Source of the DNA: CAUTUX01 sp963542015
Lineage (GTDB): Bacteria > Bacillota > Clostridia > Christensenellales > CAG-917
Assembly (NCBI GenBank): GCA_963542015.1
Contig: CAUTUX010000007.1
Coordinates: 12,782-76,781 of the forward strand
Length of the DNA: 64,000 bases
Direction of reading: 5' to 3'
The notes beneath the pieces were generated by a model. The model was given only the letters and a program-made list of their open reading frames with translations, made no database searches and was not told the origin of the DNA. A program made the position numbers and the translations under genes. This document shows, in pieces, positions 43,408 to 52,622 of the stretch (position 1 is its first letter; every line of letters starts with the position of its first letter).

Positions 43408-46400
43408 TTATGTCTCCCATTTTGGATATAGCGTACGGTCTTGTCCATCGTACAACCTATAATAAGCATATTCTTCAGGTACACTAATAGGATCATTTGG
43501 ATCTGAATAGGAACTAGTCTCACCAAAATAAAATTTGTATTCACTACTACCTTGTTTATAATACCATCCATCAAATTCTTTTCCATTTTTTGGACCTAAT
43601 TTTGGTTCATCCTCTTGCTGTAAATAATCACCTATTTTATACTCTAGTACAGCAGGATTAGAACCTATAACCCTGTGTCTTGTATTAGGAATTTCTCCCG
43701 TATAACCACTATTAGTCATATTTAAAGTTAATCTTCCTCTTTTTAACTTATGATATGTGACTTTTATATCTTCTGATATGAAGGGTTTTATCGTATACTC
43801 AAAATCTTTATCTACCTTTTTCCCATCTACTTCAATGTCAACGCCACCTGACTCATCAAAGGCATTGTCACCCACAGCATGGAGTCCATAATATGGAGGG
43901 CTATAATACTCTTCACTAAGGTTACTAAGAAATGAAGTATACTTATAATTACTCATTAATTCTCTAATCTTAACCTTGTCTCCTTCAGTGTAATTTCTAT
44001 CTAGGTTTACGGTACTGTAACTTACTATTCTATTAGTACCCACATCACTATCCTCTCCATATACAGATATTTCTTTATGTATAAAACGTGTATAATCGTA
44101 TGTAGTATACAAATTAACCAATGAATATTTTGTATTAGATTCAAATTCATATTCGAAAAATTTAGAATTTATCATAGAATCATCGCTAGGTCCATCTGCT
44201 TTACTTATAGCTTCCTTACGAAAATATTTTGGATAGTAGTTTTCTATCTCATTAGGGTCTGTAGTCCAATATTTAAAGAATGACCAGTTGCTAAATTCAA
44301 ACTCTCCATCGCTCTTTTTATATCTACCGTAGTCTGGAGCATACACTTTTGTATAAGACTGCCCATATTTATATATTTTATACAATATACTCGCTTCACC
44401 TGTATTAGCAATTTCATATGTCCAGGCATAATTATATTTGAATTTAACAAGTTTGCGATAGACATCATATTTAAATAATAAATTTGTTTCTGAAAACATT
44501 AATTCGCCCGTATTATTTTTAAGCTTTACTTGTTCTTTTCTAAATGGATCTTTTTCATTAATCAAATTAAATGTTGAATCAATTAATGCTGAATTATCAA
44601 TTACCATGCCATCCTGTCCGTCAAACGGGATTTTAACAATGGCAATCTTAAATTTATTTGAACCAACAACATAACCTTCACTAATACCATCCGTAAATGT
44701 TGACGGATCCTCTTCTGGTTTGCCTTCGGATGTTTCAAACATTGTCTCAGCATATACCTCTGTTTCTATAGCATTCCATCTCGAATACAATTTTAAACTT
44801 TCATCAAAATATAGTTCATCATTCAATTTAAATTCTGCAAAATCAAGTACTTTGTTATCATTTGCTTTTAAACTCCACCCTCTAAATGTAGATTTAAAGT
44901 GTTGATTTGTAACGGGGTGTTTACTATTAAGTGTAAAATTTGAAGGTCTCAAACTAGCATCTAATTTTTGACCGAATATTGTTGCAAATGTAGTTGGTAA
45001 GGTTGCTGTGCCTTCTGATGCTTTTGCATTTATCGGTGTGACTGTTCCTCTCAATCTTGAAAAATAGAACTTTAATACCTTTGTCGTTTTTCCCTTTGCC
45101 CTATACTTGAACTCTCCACCTTCTTCATTTATATCCCCATCTTTCAGTGTCTTTGTTTTATCAAATTTAAACCCTATAAAATTAACTCCAGCTACTGGAT
45201 TCCCTGATTTCTTAGTGTAAGGTGTTAGGTCAATAGCAGTACCTGCCTTAAATTTTCCATTTATAGGACCTTCAATAGACTTTTCACTTTTTTCAGAATG
45301 CCCATCTGCTTGTGTTTCTTCAGCATTTAAATCTTCCGTATATATCTGAGCATTTACTTCAATAAGTCTCTTACTGAAATACATATTAACTTCTTTTGAA
45401 CTCTTATTCTCCACTTTAAATATATACTTGTTGTCTGCGTTCTTTGTAACTCCAACTTTTGTTGTCTCTTCAGAATTAAATTCGTATACTTCGTCATCAA
45501 TTTCAGTTATTGTATTTCCAGTTGTCTTTGTATATTCCGTTACATCAATCTCTTCTCCCGCCTTATATTCCTTATCCAATTCTTTAGAACCAGCTTTCTC
45601 ATAGTTGCCGTTGTTTTCTTTATAAACATTAACCGTTACCTTCGTCTTTTGTCTGCTGAAGTATACTTTTGCCGTTACACTCTTCTCTGTCACCTTATAC
45701 TCAAACTTCCCTGCGTTCTCAGTTAAATTCGCATCTTCAAGAGTTTTTTCCTTATTAAAATCATACTTATCAAATTCAGCTGTGAATGGATTCCCAACTG
45801 TCTTTGTGTAGTTGGTGATATCAGCAACATCTTCTAAATTCCACTTTTCCCCTGTTGCCTTTTCAAGTTGGGCTGTATGAACTTCTTCATATTCTCCATC
45901 AAGTTTTTCAAATAATAACTTTATGTTTACATCTATCTTAGTTATATCTTCACTAACAACTGCTTTTAGAACTAATGTCTCACTATCAAGATACTTTTCA
46001 TTGAATATAAACTCACCACTTTGAACTTTTGTTCCTTTAAATTTGCCTTCTTGAATTTCCCAATGTGAGAAATCTTTTCCGCTTGTTGTCTTATCCAATG
46101 CTGGTAGATTAATTTTGTCTCCAAATTTATATATTTTATTCAACCCTAATCTGGCATAGTCAGCAGTTTCAAGCTCTGCTCCATTTTCACTTTGAAGTGT
46201 TAAAGTCTTTTCTTTTCGTATGTACTTGAATGTGATTTTGTATTCTTTTGTCTTTGTGATTTCTATTTCATTATCAATAACAGGATTCATACCAATAAAT
46301 GTGCCCTCTAACTCATACCCTACATTTGTCTCATCTTTTGTCTTACTTGGTCTGAATTTTTCTTCATTAAAGTTTTTGTTTAGTAACTCATACTGACTGA

Positions 46401-47472
46401 TATTTATCTTGCTATTCTTTGATACAAATCTTGTTTCACTTGTTTTAGCTAACTTGAGAAAATCTTCATTATATTTATTTGTATCATACTCAAATTCATA
46501 TTTAAGAATGAATTTTGCCTTAACTTTACCTTCTCCAACAAGATACAAATAAACAGAGCCTTGGACATCCTCTATTTCATTCTTCTTATAAATGTCTGTT
46601 GGATTGTATTCTTGTTGTATTGAATCAGTGTCATATTTATATATTTCCATGTACTTTTCTTGCAAAGATGAAAGATCAAATAGCCCGCCTTTTTTAATAA
46701 CATCTAATTTCTTTAAAATTCTTTTGTTATCATCAATTTCGTATTGTCTAATCTGGTACACTTTATTGGATGACTTATCATTCTTCATATAAAGATGTAA
46801 TCCATTTGATTTGTTTATGTCCGCTTTCAACTTGTTAAACTGAGCTCCCTTATATTCCATAATTTCATCTTTATCAAGGAACAACGGCTCATTTTCATTA
46901 TTCGTTACCAAATCATATTCTGAAATATCAAACTTATTCTTTAGAATACTATTTCTGCTGTTTATAGCTTTCTTTATAGTGCTGTATTTAGGATTTTCAG
47001 CTAAGGTTGCTTTCTTAATTGAGAATACTTCTTTGTCATTTTCATCAGTTCCGAACAATATATTCTTCCAATCTACTTTGAACTTAACTTTCTTATTCTT
47101 CTTGTGAAGTGTTTCTCTATATTTATATTCAAGTTCAATTTCTTTAGTTTCAGAGCTTAGAACGAAATCCCCATCAAGTTTAAACTTCTTCATTGTTCTA
47201 TTGCTATCTTTAAAGAGCTCTTTATAACTGATTGCAATCTTCCCATTTTTATCCTTCTTTGTTGCGAACTCGGCTGCAAGATTGCTATCAATATCTGGTG
47301 TAAATGTTCTGTTCTTAAAATCCAGTTTTCCATATTTTTGCTGTATGACATTAACACCAGATTCACTTCCAAGTGTTCCCGCTACGGTTGCTAATATTAA
47401 TGCCATAAGTCCTAACAATATTAATGTTATTAGAACTCCTAATTTAAATTTCTTTTTAGGTACTATTGTCAT
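43408..47472 (-). CDS. Giant N-terminally anchored surface protein with tandem repeats
   Basis: About 1354 residues. AGGAGG at 47479-47484 precedes the ATG at 47472; the open frame to 47496 is not used. One hydrophobic helix follows a KKKFK stretch (about residues 11-35, LGVLITLILLGLMALILATV), so the chain is anchored near its N-terminus or has an uncleaved signal. The rest is outside and lysine/glutamate-rich. Near 540-850 lie three tandem units of about 85-100 residues, each with a VxVYxE-like strand, a YTKxxGNP-type motif and an xxFYFSR ending. Three modules with FxGW/FSHW and LYPKW/LYSRW motifs resemble InlB B-repeat/Listeria-Bacteroides repeats. There is no LPXTG or other sorting signal at the C-terminus. 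Probably adhesion or envelope scaffolding; this is inference. It pairs with the preceding tail-anchored protein. Confidence 0.8.
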   Translation of the reverse strand: MTIVPKKKFKLGVLITLILLGLMALILATVAGTLGSESGVNVIQQKYGKLDFKNRTFTPDIDSNLAAEFATKKDKNGKIAISYKELFKDSNRTMKKFKLDGDFVLSSETKEIELEYKYRETLHKKNKKVKFKVDWKNILFGTDENDKEVFSIKKATLAENPKYSTIKKAINSRNSILKNKFDISEYDLVTNNENEPLFLDKDEIMEYKGAQFNKLKADINKSNGLHLYMKNDKSSNKVYQIRQYEIDDNKRILKKLDVIKKGGLFDLSSLQEKYMEIYKYDTDSIQQEYNPTDIYKKNEIEDVQGSVYLYLVGEGKVKAKFILKYEFEYDTNKYNEDFLKLAKTSETRFVSKNSKINISQYELLNKNFNEEKFRPSKTKDETNVGYELEGTFIGMNPVIDNEIEITKTKEYKITFKYIRKEKTLTLQSENGAELETADYARLGLNKIYKFGDKINLPALDKTTSGKDFSHWEIQEGKFKGTKVQSGEFIFNEKYLDSETLVLKAVVSEDITKIDVNIKLLFEKLDGEYEEVHTAQLEKATGEKWNLEDVADITNYTKTVGNPFTAEFDKYDFNKEKTLEDANLTENAGKFEYKVTEKSVTAKVYFSRQKTKVTVNVYKENNGNYEKAGSKELDKEYKAGEEIDVTEYTKTTGNTITEIDDEVYEFNSEETTKVGVTKNADNKYIFKVENKSSKEVNMYFSKRLIEVNAQIYTEDLNAEETQADGHSEKSEKSIEGPINGKFKAGTAIDLTPYTKKSGNPVAGVNFIGFKFDKTKTLKDGDINEEGGEFKYRAKGKTTKVLKFYFSRLRGTVTPINAKASEGTATLPTTFATIFGQKLDASLRPSNFTLNSKHPVTNQHFKSTFRGWSLKANDNKVLDFAEFKLNDELYFDESLKLYSRWNAIETEVYAETMFETSEGKPEEDPSTFTDGISEGYVVGSNKFKIAIVKIPFDGQDGMVIDNSALIDSTFNLINEKDPFRKEQVKLKNNTGELMFSETNLLFKYDVYRKLVKFKYNYAWTYEIANTGEASILYKIYKYGQSYTKVYAPDYGRYKKSDGEFEFSNWSFFKYWTTDPNEIENYYPKYFRKEAISKADGPSDDSMINSKFFEYEFESNTKYSLVNLYTTYDYTRFIHKEISVYGEDSDVGTNRIVSYSTVNLDRNYTEGDKVKIRELMSNYKYTSFLSNLSEEYYSPPYYGLHAVGDNAFDESGGVDIEVDGKKVDKDFEYTIKPFISEDIKVTYHKLKRGRLTLNMTNSGYTGEIPNTRHRVIGSNPAVLEYKIGDYLQQEDEPKLGPKNGKEFDGWYYKQGSSEYKFYFGETSSYSDPNDPISVPEEYAYYRLYDGQDRTLYPKWET

Positions 47473-47482
47473 TTTGATCCTC

Positions 47483-48928
47483 CTATATTGCTGCAAGCAA
47501 AATTAAAAAGAATGCCAACCCAACTCCAACCATGAGCAGTACATATAAAGTTACAAGCAGGGCTGAATATTCAGTTGCATTTGCCATCAACCTTAATTTT
47601 TCTATAAGGTCTAATTTATGTTGTTCATATTCCAATAATGCTAATTCTTTACCCTGTTCATTAAAATCTTCATTTGCAACTATTATGTCTCTTGACTCAC
47701 TGTCTTCATTAATTTCATTCAAATCGGCGAATTCTTGTTCTGGTATATTGTCTGCAAATTCTCCTTGTGTATTGTTGTCAGTGAATGAATAATTGTTTGT
47801 TATATAGTTATTTATAGTCTGTTGGTCAAGACCTTCGTATGAGCTTCTGTCATCGAATTTGTTGTATAGCTTATTATCAAGCTCGGCTCCTGTTCGTACT
47901 TCCAATACGGAAAATCTTTTTGTTATATCTTCCAACTGAGCCTTTGTTTCTTCAAGTTCTTTTTCTTTTTCTTTCAGCTTTGATTCCGCTACTAATCTAT
48001 CATCACCGCCAAGCTGCTCAAGTTCTTTCTTAAGCTCTTGAATATCTCCCCCCATTTGTTCATATTGCAACAACAGTGTTGAATACTTTTCTTCATCTGG
48101 GTTAATTGGTATGGACATTTCATACACCATTTGATTTTCTGGTTCCTTATAGTCTTCCCATACTCTTTCAAGTATGTATTCTATGGTTTCCTTTTTGTTC
48201 ATGGTGATTATATTCTTTATCTTATTCTCTACTGCTATCTTCCGTACTTCAGAAATTTTTGCTGTAAGAAGTTCGTCCTTTAGCGGTTCAGTTAGTAAAC
48301 CTTTGTTTTTCAGCTTCTGCATTACATAGTCTCTTAATGTATCTCCGCTGAATTTTTCTGGTATTGTTATTCCATACTTGTTCGCAAGTATATTCAAGTT
48401 TTCTTGAGTTGCACTGTTATGAACTATTGCTCTGAACTTATCTTTAGGTACTCCTTCAAATTCATCTTCAGCTTCATAGAACACATCTCTGAATGCTATA
48501 TTAATCATACTTCCTGTTAGCTGTGTTCCTTCGTCTATTTTTGGTTGATCTTCAAGATAGGTTACGAACATCTTTAAAGTGTCCATAGAGTTCATCTTCA
48601 TCTGTATTAATATTTTCAGATACAGTTTCCTAACATAATCCATTTGGATATCTTCTCTATCGTGTACCTCATCAAGAAGCATTTCCAATTGGAATTCGGT
48701 AAAGATATTAAACCAAAGAAGTCTATAGTTCTTTCTGCTATCCAATGTTAGGCATTCCTTTCTTGTTTTGACGACATATGCTCTTAGAGCATTCTTCATG
48801 ATGTCCATCTTTATCTTCTTTGGAAACACTATTCTATTGTTGATAAAGAAGTCCGCAACCAATACTGGCTCGACCTGAAGCATTTTCTCTAAAAACGCAC
48901 CTGTTGTCATTGTGCTTTTTGTTGCCAT
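47483..48928 (-). CDS. Tail-anchored coiled-coil protein, unrecognised family
   Basis: 481 residues from the ATG at 48928, chosen because GGAGG lies 5 nt before it. Residues 1-180 are helical and without a known motif. Two segments at about 170-205 and 220-255 (ENLNILANKYGITIP; VRKIAVENKIKNIITM) look like SAP/Rho-N helix-extended-helix units, often nucleic-acid binding. A Glu/Lys/Leu coiled coil runs at about 290-345, then an Asn/Asp-rich linker. The last 28 residues are a hydrophobic helix, so the protein is inserted by its tail with the bulk in the cytoplasm. It ends 10 bp before the giant surface protein; the two surely share a transcript. Confidence 0.75.
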   Translation of the reverse strand: MATKSTMTTGAFLEKMLQVEPVLVADFFINNRIVFPKKIKMDIMKNALRAYVVKTRKECLTLDSRKNYRLLWFNIFTEFQLEMLLDEVHDREDIQMDYVRKLYLKILIQMKMNSMDTLKMFVTYLEDQPKIDEGTQLTGSMINIAFRDVFYEAEDEFEGVPKDKFRAIVHNSATQENLNILANKYGITIPEKFSGDTLRDYVMQKLKNKGLLTEPLKDELLTAKISEVRKIAVENKIKNIITMNKKETIEYILERVWEDYKEPENQMVYEMSIPINPDEEKYSTLLLQYEQMGGDIQELKKELEQLGGDDRLVAESKLKEKEKELEETKAQLEDITKRFSVLEVRTGAELDNKLYNKFDDRSSYEGLDQQTINNYITNNYSFTDNNTQGEFADNIPEQEFADLNEINEDSESRDIIVANEDFNEQGKELALLEYEQHKLDLIEKLRLMANATEYSALLVTLYVLLMVGVGLAFFLILLAAI

Positions 48929-49001
48929 TATTTCCTCCATATATGTTTATAAATCGGTACCTGCTTAGAAATACCTCAAGATAATTATTGCATGAGAACT
49001 A

Positions 49002-49018
49002 TTTTTTTTTTTTTTTTT
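49002..49018. repeat. 17-nt T homopolymer (A tract upstream of the surface-protein operon)
   Basis: Seventeen uninterrupted T's on the plus strand, read as A's about 75 bp upstream of the 48928 start. Runs of this length change by slippage in replication, and inside a promoter or leader they can switch expression. Confidence 0.9.
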
Positions 49019-49304
49019 GAGTGCCTATATTAGCCTTTTTCCAACTTACTGTGCGTTTATTTTTACTTTTTTGATTTTTCTTACATTTTCTTGATTTTGC
49101 TACACAGACTAGCCGAACTCCTGTGCACCGAAAAAACCAAGTATATACTACTCATCTCGATATGATTATATATTTTTATAGATTTTTATAGGGCTGCGTT
49201 TATAGGGTTTTTAAATACAAGATTTATACCAAATTCAATATTATTGAACATTATTTCTTTCATTAGGAATCCTACTTTTAGAATATCGTTTTAAGTTTTC
49301 ACTT

Positions 49305-49313
49305 TGTTATAAT
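49305..49313 (+). promoter_or_regulatory. Extended -10 promoter of the uvrA-like gene
   Basis: TGTTATAAT (49305-49313) is a perfect extended -10. The start would be at about 49320, leaving a leader of some 15 nt with GAGG at 49324-49327. Confidence 0.65.
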
Positions 49314-49334
49314 AGTTATTGACGAGGTTACTTT

Positions 49335-51815
49335 ATGCATGAAAATATAGAAATTCGTGGTGCCAATGTGCACAATCTCAAGAACATAAATATTGATATA
49401 CCTCTTGGCAAATTGGTGGGAATATCAGGATTGTCTGGTTCTGGCAAATCCTCTCTTGCATTGGGTGTTTTATATTCAGAAGGTTCTAGAAGATATCTTG
49501 AATCTCTATCAGCATATACAAGACGAAGAATGACTCAAGCTTCTGAATCTAACATAGAAAGTATTAATAATATTCCAGCAGCACTTGCACTTCATCAGCG
49601 TCCTGCCATTCCAAGTATACGAAGCACATTTGGAACCTTAACTGAGTTGCTAAACAGCATCCGACTTATGTTTTCAAGACTTGGCAACTATCGTTGTCCA
49701 AATGGACATTATGTAGAGCCAAGTATTAATGTGGCAGCGGAAAAAGATATTTTCTGTCCTGTGTGTGGAATGAAAGTTATCCCTTTGTCTGCTGAACAAT
49801 ATTCATTTAATAGTCATGGAGCATGTCCAACATGCGATGGTGTAGGGGTTGTACTTGCCGTTGATGAAAGTACCCTTATACCTGATGAAAGTCTTTCTAT
49901 TGATGAAGGTGCTGTTGCTCCATGGAATACACTTATGTGGTCATTAATGAAAGATATTTGTAGAGAGATGGGAGTTAGGACTGATATTCCATACTCTCAA
50001 CTTACTCAAGAAGAAAAAGAAATCGTACTGCATGGACCAGCTGTTAAGAAACATATTCTTTACAGAGCAAAAAATTCCGAATTAGCTACCGAACTTGATT
50101 TCACATACTACAATGCCGTCTACACTGTGCAAAATGCCTTGGCAAAAGTTAAAGACGAAAAGAACATGAAAAGAGTTGAGAAATTTTTAAAAAAAGATGT
50201 TTGCCCAGAATGCCATGGAACAAGACTTAACAAGAAAGCATCCACCACTCTACTCTGTGGACTAACGCTTCCACAAGTTTGTTCTATGACATTGGATGAA
50301 CTTATACCGTGGATTTCAATAATCCCAGAGCAAATGCCTGAGTCGGTTAAACCAATTGCAATTAGTATTACAAATCAATTTTTAAATACGGTAAAACACT
50401 TGATTGATTTGGGGTTAGGATATCTCACACTTGATAGAACTGGTCCTACTCTCTCAACTGGCGAACTTCAGAGAATACAACTTGCAAGAGCTGTTCGAAA
50501 TCGAACAACTGGTGTCCTATATGTGCTTGACGAACCATCTATAGGACTACATCCAGCAAATGTTGATGGGCTGTTAGAATTAATAAAGGATCTAGTGAAA
50601 CAGGGCAACACGGTTGTGCTTGTTGACCACGATACTCAACTTCTAAAAAATGTTGATTGGCTAATTGAGATGGGACCAGGTGCTGGTGAAAATGGTGGCA
50701 AGATTGTATCTCAAGGAAACCTAAAAGATGTGCTGAATATGCCACAATCATTAATTGCTCCATTTATAAAGGAAGATAAATTTGTTGCTGTTAGAAAAAG
50801 AATTCCAAGTGAAGATATATTCTCTGAGGGAACGATTGCCATAGCAACTTTGCCAATACATACCGTTAAGAATTTGGATTTAAAAATTCCTAAGGGTAGG
50901 CTGATTTGTGTAACGGGAGTCTCTGGGTCAGGAAAGACTACTCTTATCCTTGAAAGTCTTGTTCCCGCACTAACGACAAAAATCAACAGGACAAAAATGC
51001 CAGTTCATGTTAAAAACATAAATGCAGATGCTATTAATCGGGTCAATGTAATTGATGCTTCTCCAATAGGTATAAATGTACGCTCAACTGTTTCGACATA
51101 CAGCGGGGTACTTGATGACTTGAGAAAATTATATGCAAATCTTGATGAATCAAAAAAACTTGGATACAAGAATTGTGACTTCTCATATAACACTGGTTCC
51201 CTTAGATGCCCAAATTGTGATGGCACTGGAGAGATAACTATGGATGTCCAGTTTTTACCAGATATGGACATCCCATGCCCTGAGTGTAACGGAAGTAGGT
51301 ATAAAAGGGAAATTGAAAATATCAAATATCTTGATATGTCTCTTACCGACATTATGGCTTCAACTGTATCTGAAATTATGAAAAAATTTAAAGATGTTCC
51401 AAAAATTTATAACCGACTTAAAATACTCAATGACCTTGGTTTGGGATATCTTACGCTGGGCGAAGCCACTCCAAATCTATCTGGTGGCGAGGCTCAGAGA
51501 CTAAAGTTGGCGTCTGAGATTGGAAGGAGTCAAAATGACACATTATTTGTATTTGATGAGCCTACTATCGGTCTTCACCCACTTGATGTACATACCCTTC
51601 TGAATGTATTTCAATCTCTAATAAACCAAGGTGCAACTGTATTGGTGATTGAACATGACTTGGATGTAATAGCAAACTCAGATTATGTTATTGACATGGG
51701 ACCTGGTGGCGGAGTATCTGGAGGCACTATCGTGGCATGTGGAACCCCAGATGAAATAGTACAGAATGCTAAAAGTATAACTGGCAAATACCTACATAAA
51801 CTAAGGGGTATTTAA
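49335..51815 (+). CDS. Class II UvrA-like ABC ATPase without UvrB-binding domain
   Basis: 826 residues with two ABC modules: Walker A GLSGSGKSSLALG and GVSGSGKTTLILE, signatures STGELQRIQLARA and SGGEAQRLKLASEI, and zinc modules (CPVCG, CPTCDGVG, CPNCDGTGEI, CPECNG). Canonical UvrA is about 940 residues and has some 100 residues for UvrB binding after the first zinc module; here only about 35 residues separate RCPNGH from SAEQYSFNSHGACP. That marks UvrA2/DrrC-type proteins, linked to drug tolerance or accessory repair. A single-gene unit with its own promoter. Confidence 0.88.
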   Translation: MHENIEIRGANVHNLKNINIDIPLGKLVGISGLSGSGKSSLALGVLYSEGSRRYLESLSAYTRRRMTQASESNIESINNIPAALALHQRPAIPSIRSTFGTLTELLNSIRLMFSRLGNYRCPNGHYVEPSINVAAEKDIFCPVCGMKVIPLSAEQYSFNSHGACPTCDGVGVVLAVDESTLIPDESLSIDEGAVAPWNTLMWSLMKDICREMGVRTDIPYSQLTQEEKEIVLHGPAVKKHILYRAKNSELATELDFTYYNAVYTVQNALAKVKDEKNMKRVEKFLKKDVCPECHGTRLNKKASTTLLCGLTLPQVCSMTLDELIPWISIIPEQMPESVKPIAISITNQFLNTVKHLIDLGLGYLTLDRTGPTLSTGELQRIQLARAVRNRTTGVLYVLDEPSIGLHPANVDGLLELIKDLVKQGNTVVLVDHDTQLLKNVDWLIEMGPGAGENGGKIVSQGNLKDVLNMPQSLIAPFIKEDKFVAVRKRIPSEDIFSEGTIAIATLPIHTVKNLDLKIPKGRLICVTGVSGSGKTTLILESLVPALTTKINRTKMPVHVKNINADAINRVNVIDASPIGINVRSTVSTYSGVLDDLRKLYANLDESKKLGYKNCDFSYNTGSLRCPNCDGTGEITMDVQFLPDMDIPCPECNGSRYKREIENIKYLDMSLTDIMASTVSEIMKKFKDVPKIYNRLKILNDLGLGYLTLGEATPNLSGGEAQRLKLASEIGRSQNDTLFVFDEPTIGLHPLDVHTLLNVFQSLINQGATVLVIEHDLDVIANSDYVIDMGPGGGVSGGTIVACGTPDEIVQNAKSITGKYLHKLRGI

Positions 51816-52622
51816 AGTATGAAGATCTTCTTCCTTGTTTAAGGGTTCCTCTTTCTTTGGATTTGTTTTAACTTTCAGCACATTTACTACAATCAGATAT
51901 ATCGTGCCAGCTGTTGTAAATATCCCTATTAACAGTCCAAATATAGCACTCGTTTTTGGATATGTTATATAAACATCAAAACTTGTTTTTTTATCTAATG
52001 AAATAACAGATGTTGTCTTTTCTAGTTTTGTTTTAATATAATTCTCATTCCTTTTTAAATCATGATATCTTCTTTCGCTCAAAACATACTTTATAGATTC
52101 TATTTTAGTTTCATATTTTGATTTAAATTTATTGCTAATCTCTTCTTTTAATTTCTCAGTATCTATTGAAACATTGTATTTATATTTATTTGCAAATGCT
52201 TTTTTGTTTTCATGGAACTTTGAAAGGGTGGCATAATCAAGCTTTTCACCAATATACTTCTTGGTTTTCGCATCAATTTTATTTATTAACCTTGGAAACG
52301 CCTTATCTATTTTAGGATCTCCTGTCGTATACTTCTTTTCAATATCATTAAGGCTACTTAAATCAGATACTTGAGGACTGTTAAGAATATATACATACCT
52401 GTGTTGAATGTATTTGCCTGAATTCTTGTCCTTTTCATAATAGGCTTTGATGTAGTAATAGTATGATTGTTTGTTTTCCCTATCTACCAAACTATCATAT
52501 GATCCTCTTGTTTTATTTAAAGTGGAACCATAAATAATACTTAAAATAACAGCAACTGATAGCATGACCACAATTACCACAGTTGCCGTTTTTTCTAAAA
52601 TTAATCTTGCTCTCTCTTTCAT
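51801..52622 (-). CDS. Two-TM membrane protein with large external domain, unrecognised
   Basis: 273 residues. One hydrophobic helix at about 12-32 and another at about 226-249 bracket a 190-residue Tyr/Lys-rich polar domain, probably outside; the C-terminal tail KVKTNPKKEEPLNKEE is cytoplasmic. I recognise no family; the shape recalls chain-length/Wzz-like or cell-wall-facing proteins, but no motif supports that. The ATG overlaps the pepF stop (ATGA), so it is part of the parE-parC-DUF1846-pepF unit. Its 3' end overlaps that of the uvrA-like gene by 15 bp. Confidence 0.7.
   Translation of the reverse strand: MKERARLILEKTATVVIVVMLSVAVILSIIYGSTLNKTRGSYDSLVDRENKQSYYYYIKAYYEKDKNSGKYIQHRYVYILNSPQVSDLSSLNDIEKKYTTGDPKIDKAFPRLINKIDAKTKKYIGEKLDYATLSKFHENKKAFANKYKYNVSIDTEKLKEEISNKFKSKYETKIESIKYVLSERRYHDLKRNENYIKTKLEKTTSVISLDKKTSFDVYITYPKTSAIFGLLIGIFTTAGTIYLIVVNVLKVKTNPKKEEPLNKEEDLHTLNTP

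Larger units (their letters stand above)
48941..49334. other. 394-bp divergent intergenic region
   Basis: It separates the surface-protein unit (minus) from the uvrA-like gene (plus). It holds the 17-T tract at 49002-49018, a 15-bp palindrome TTCAATATTATTGAA at 49234-49248, three near-direct TTTATAG repeats at about 49170-49207, and the uvrA promoter at 49305-49313. I find no strong minus-strand promoter and no RNA gene. Confidence 0.6.

Noticed and set aside
43408..47472. LPXTG cell-wall anchor on the giant protein
   Set aside because: The C-terminus ends LYPKWET with no sorting motif, hydrophobic stretch or basic tail.
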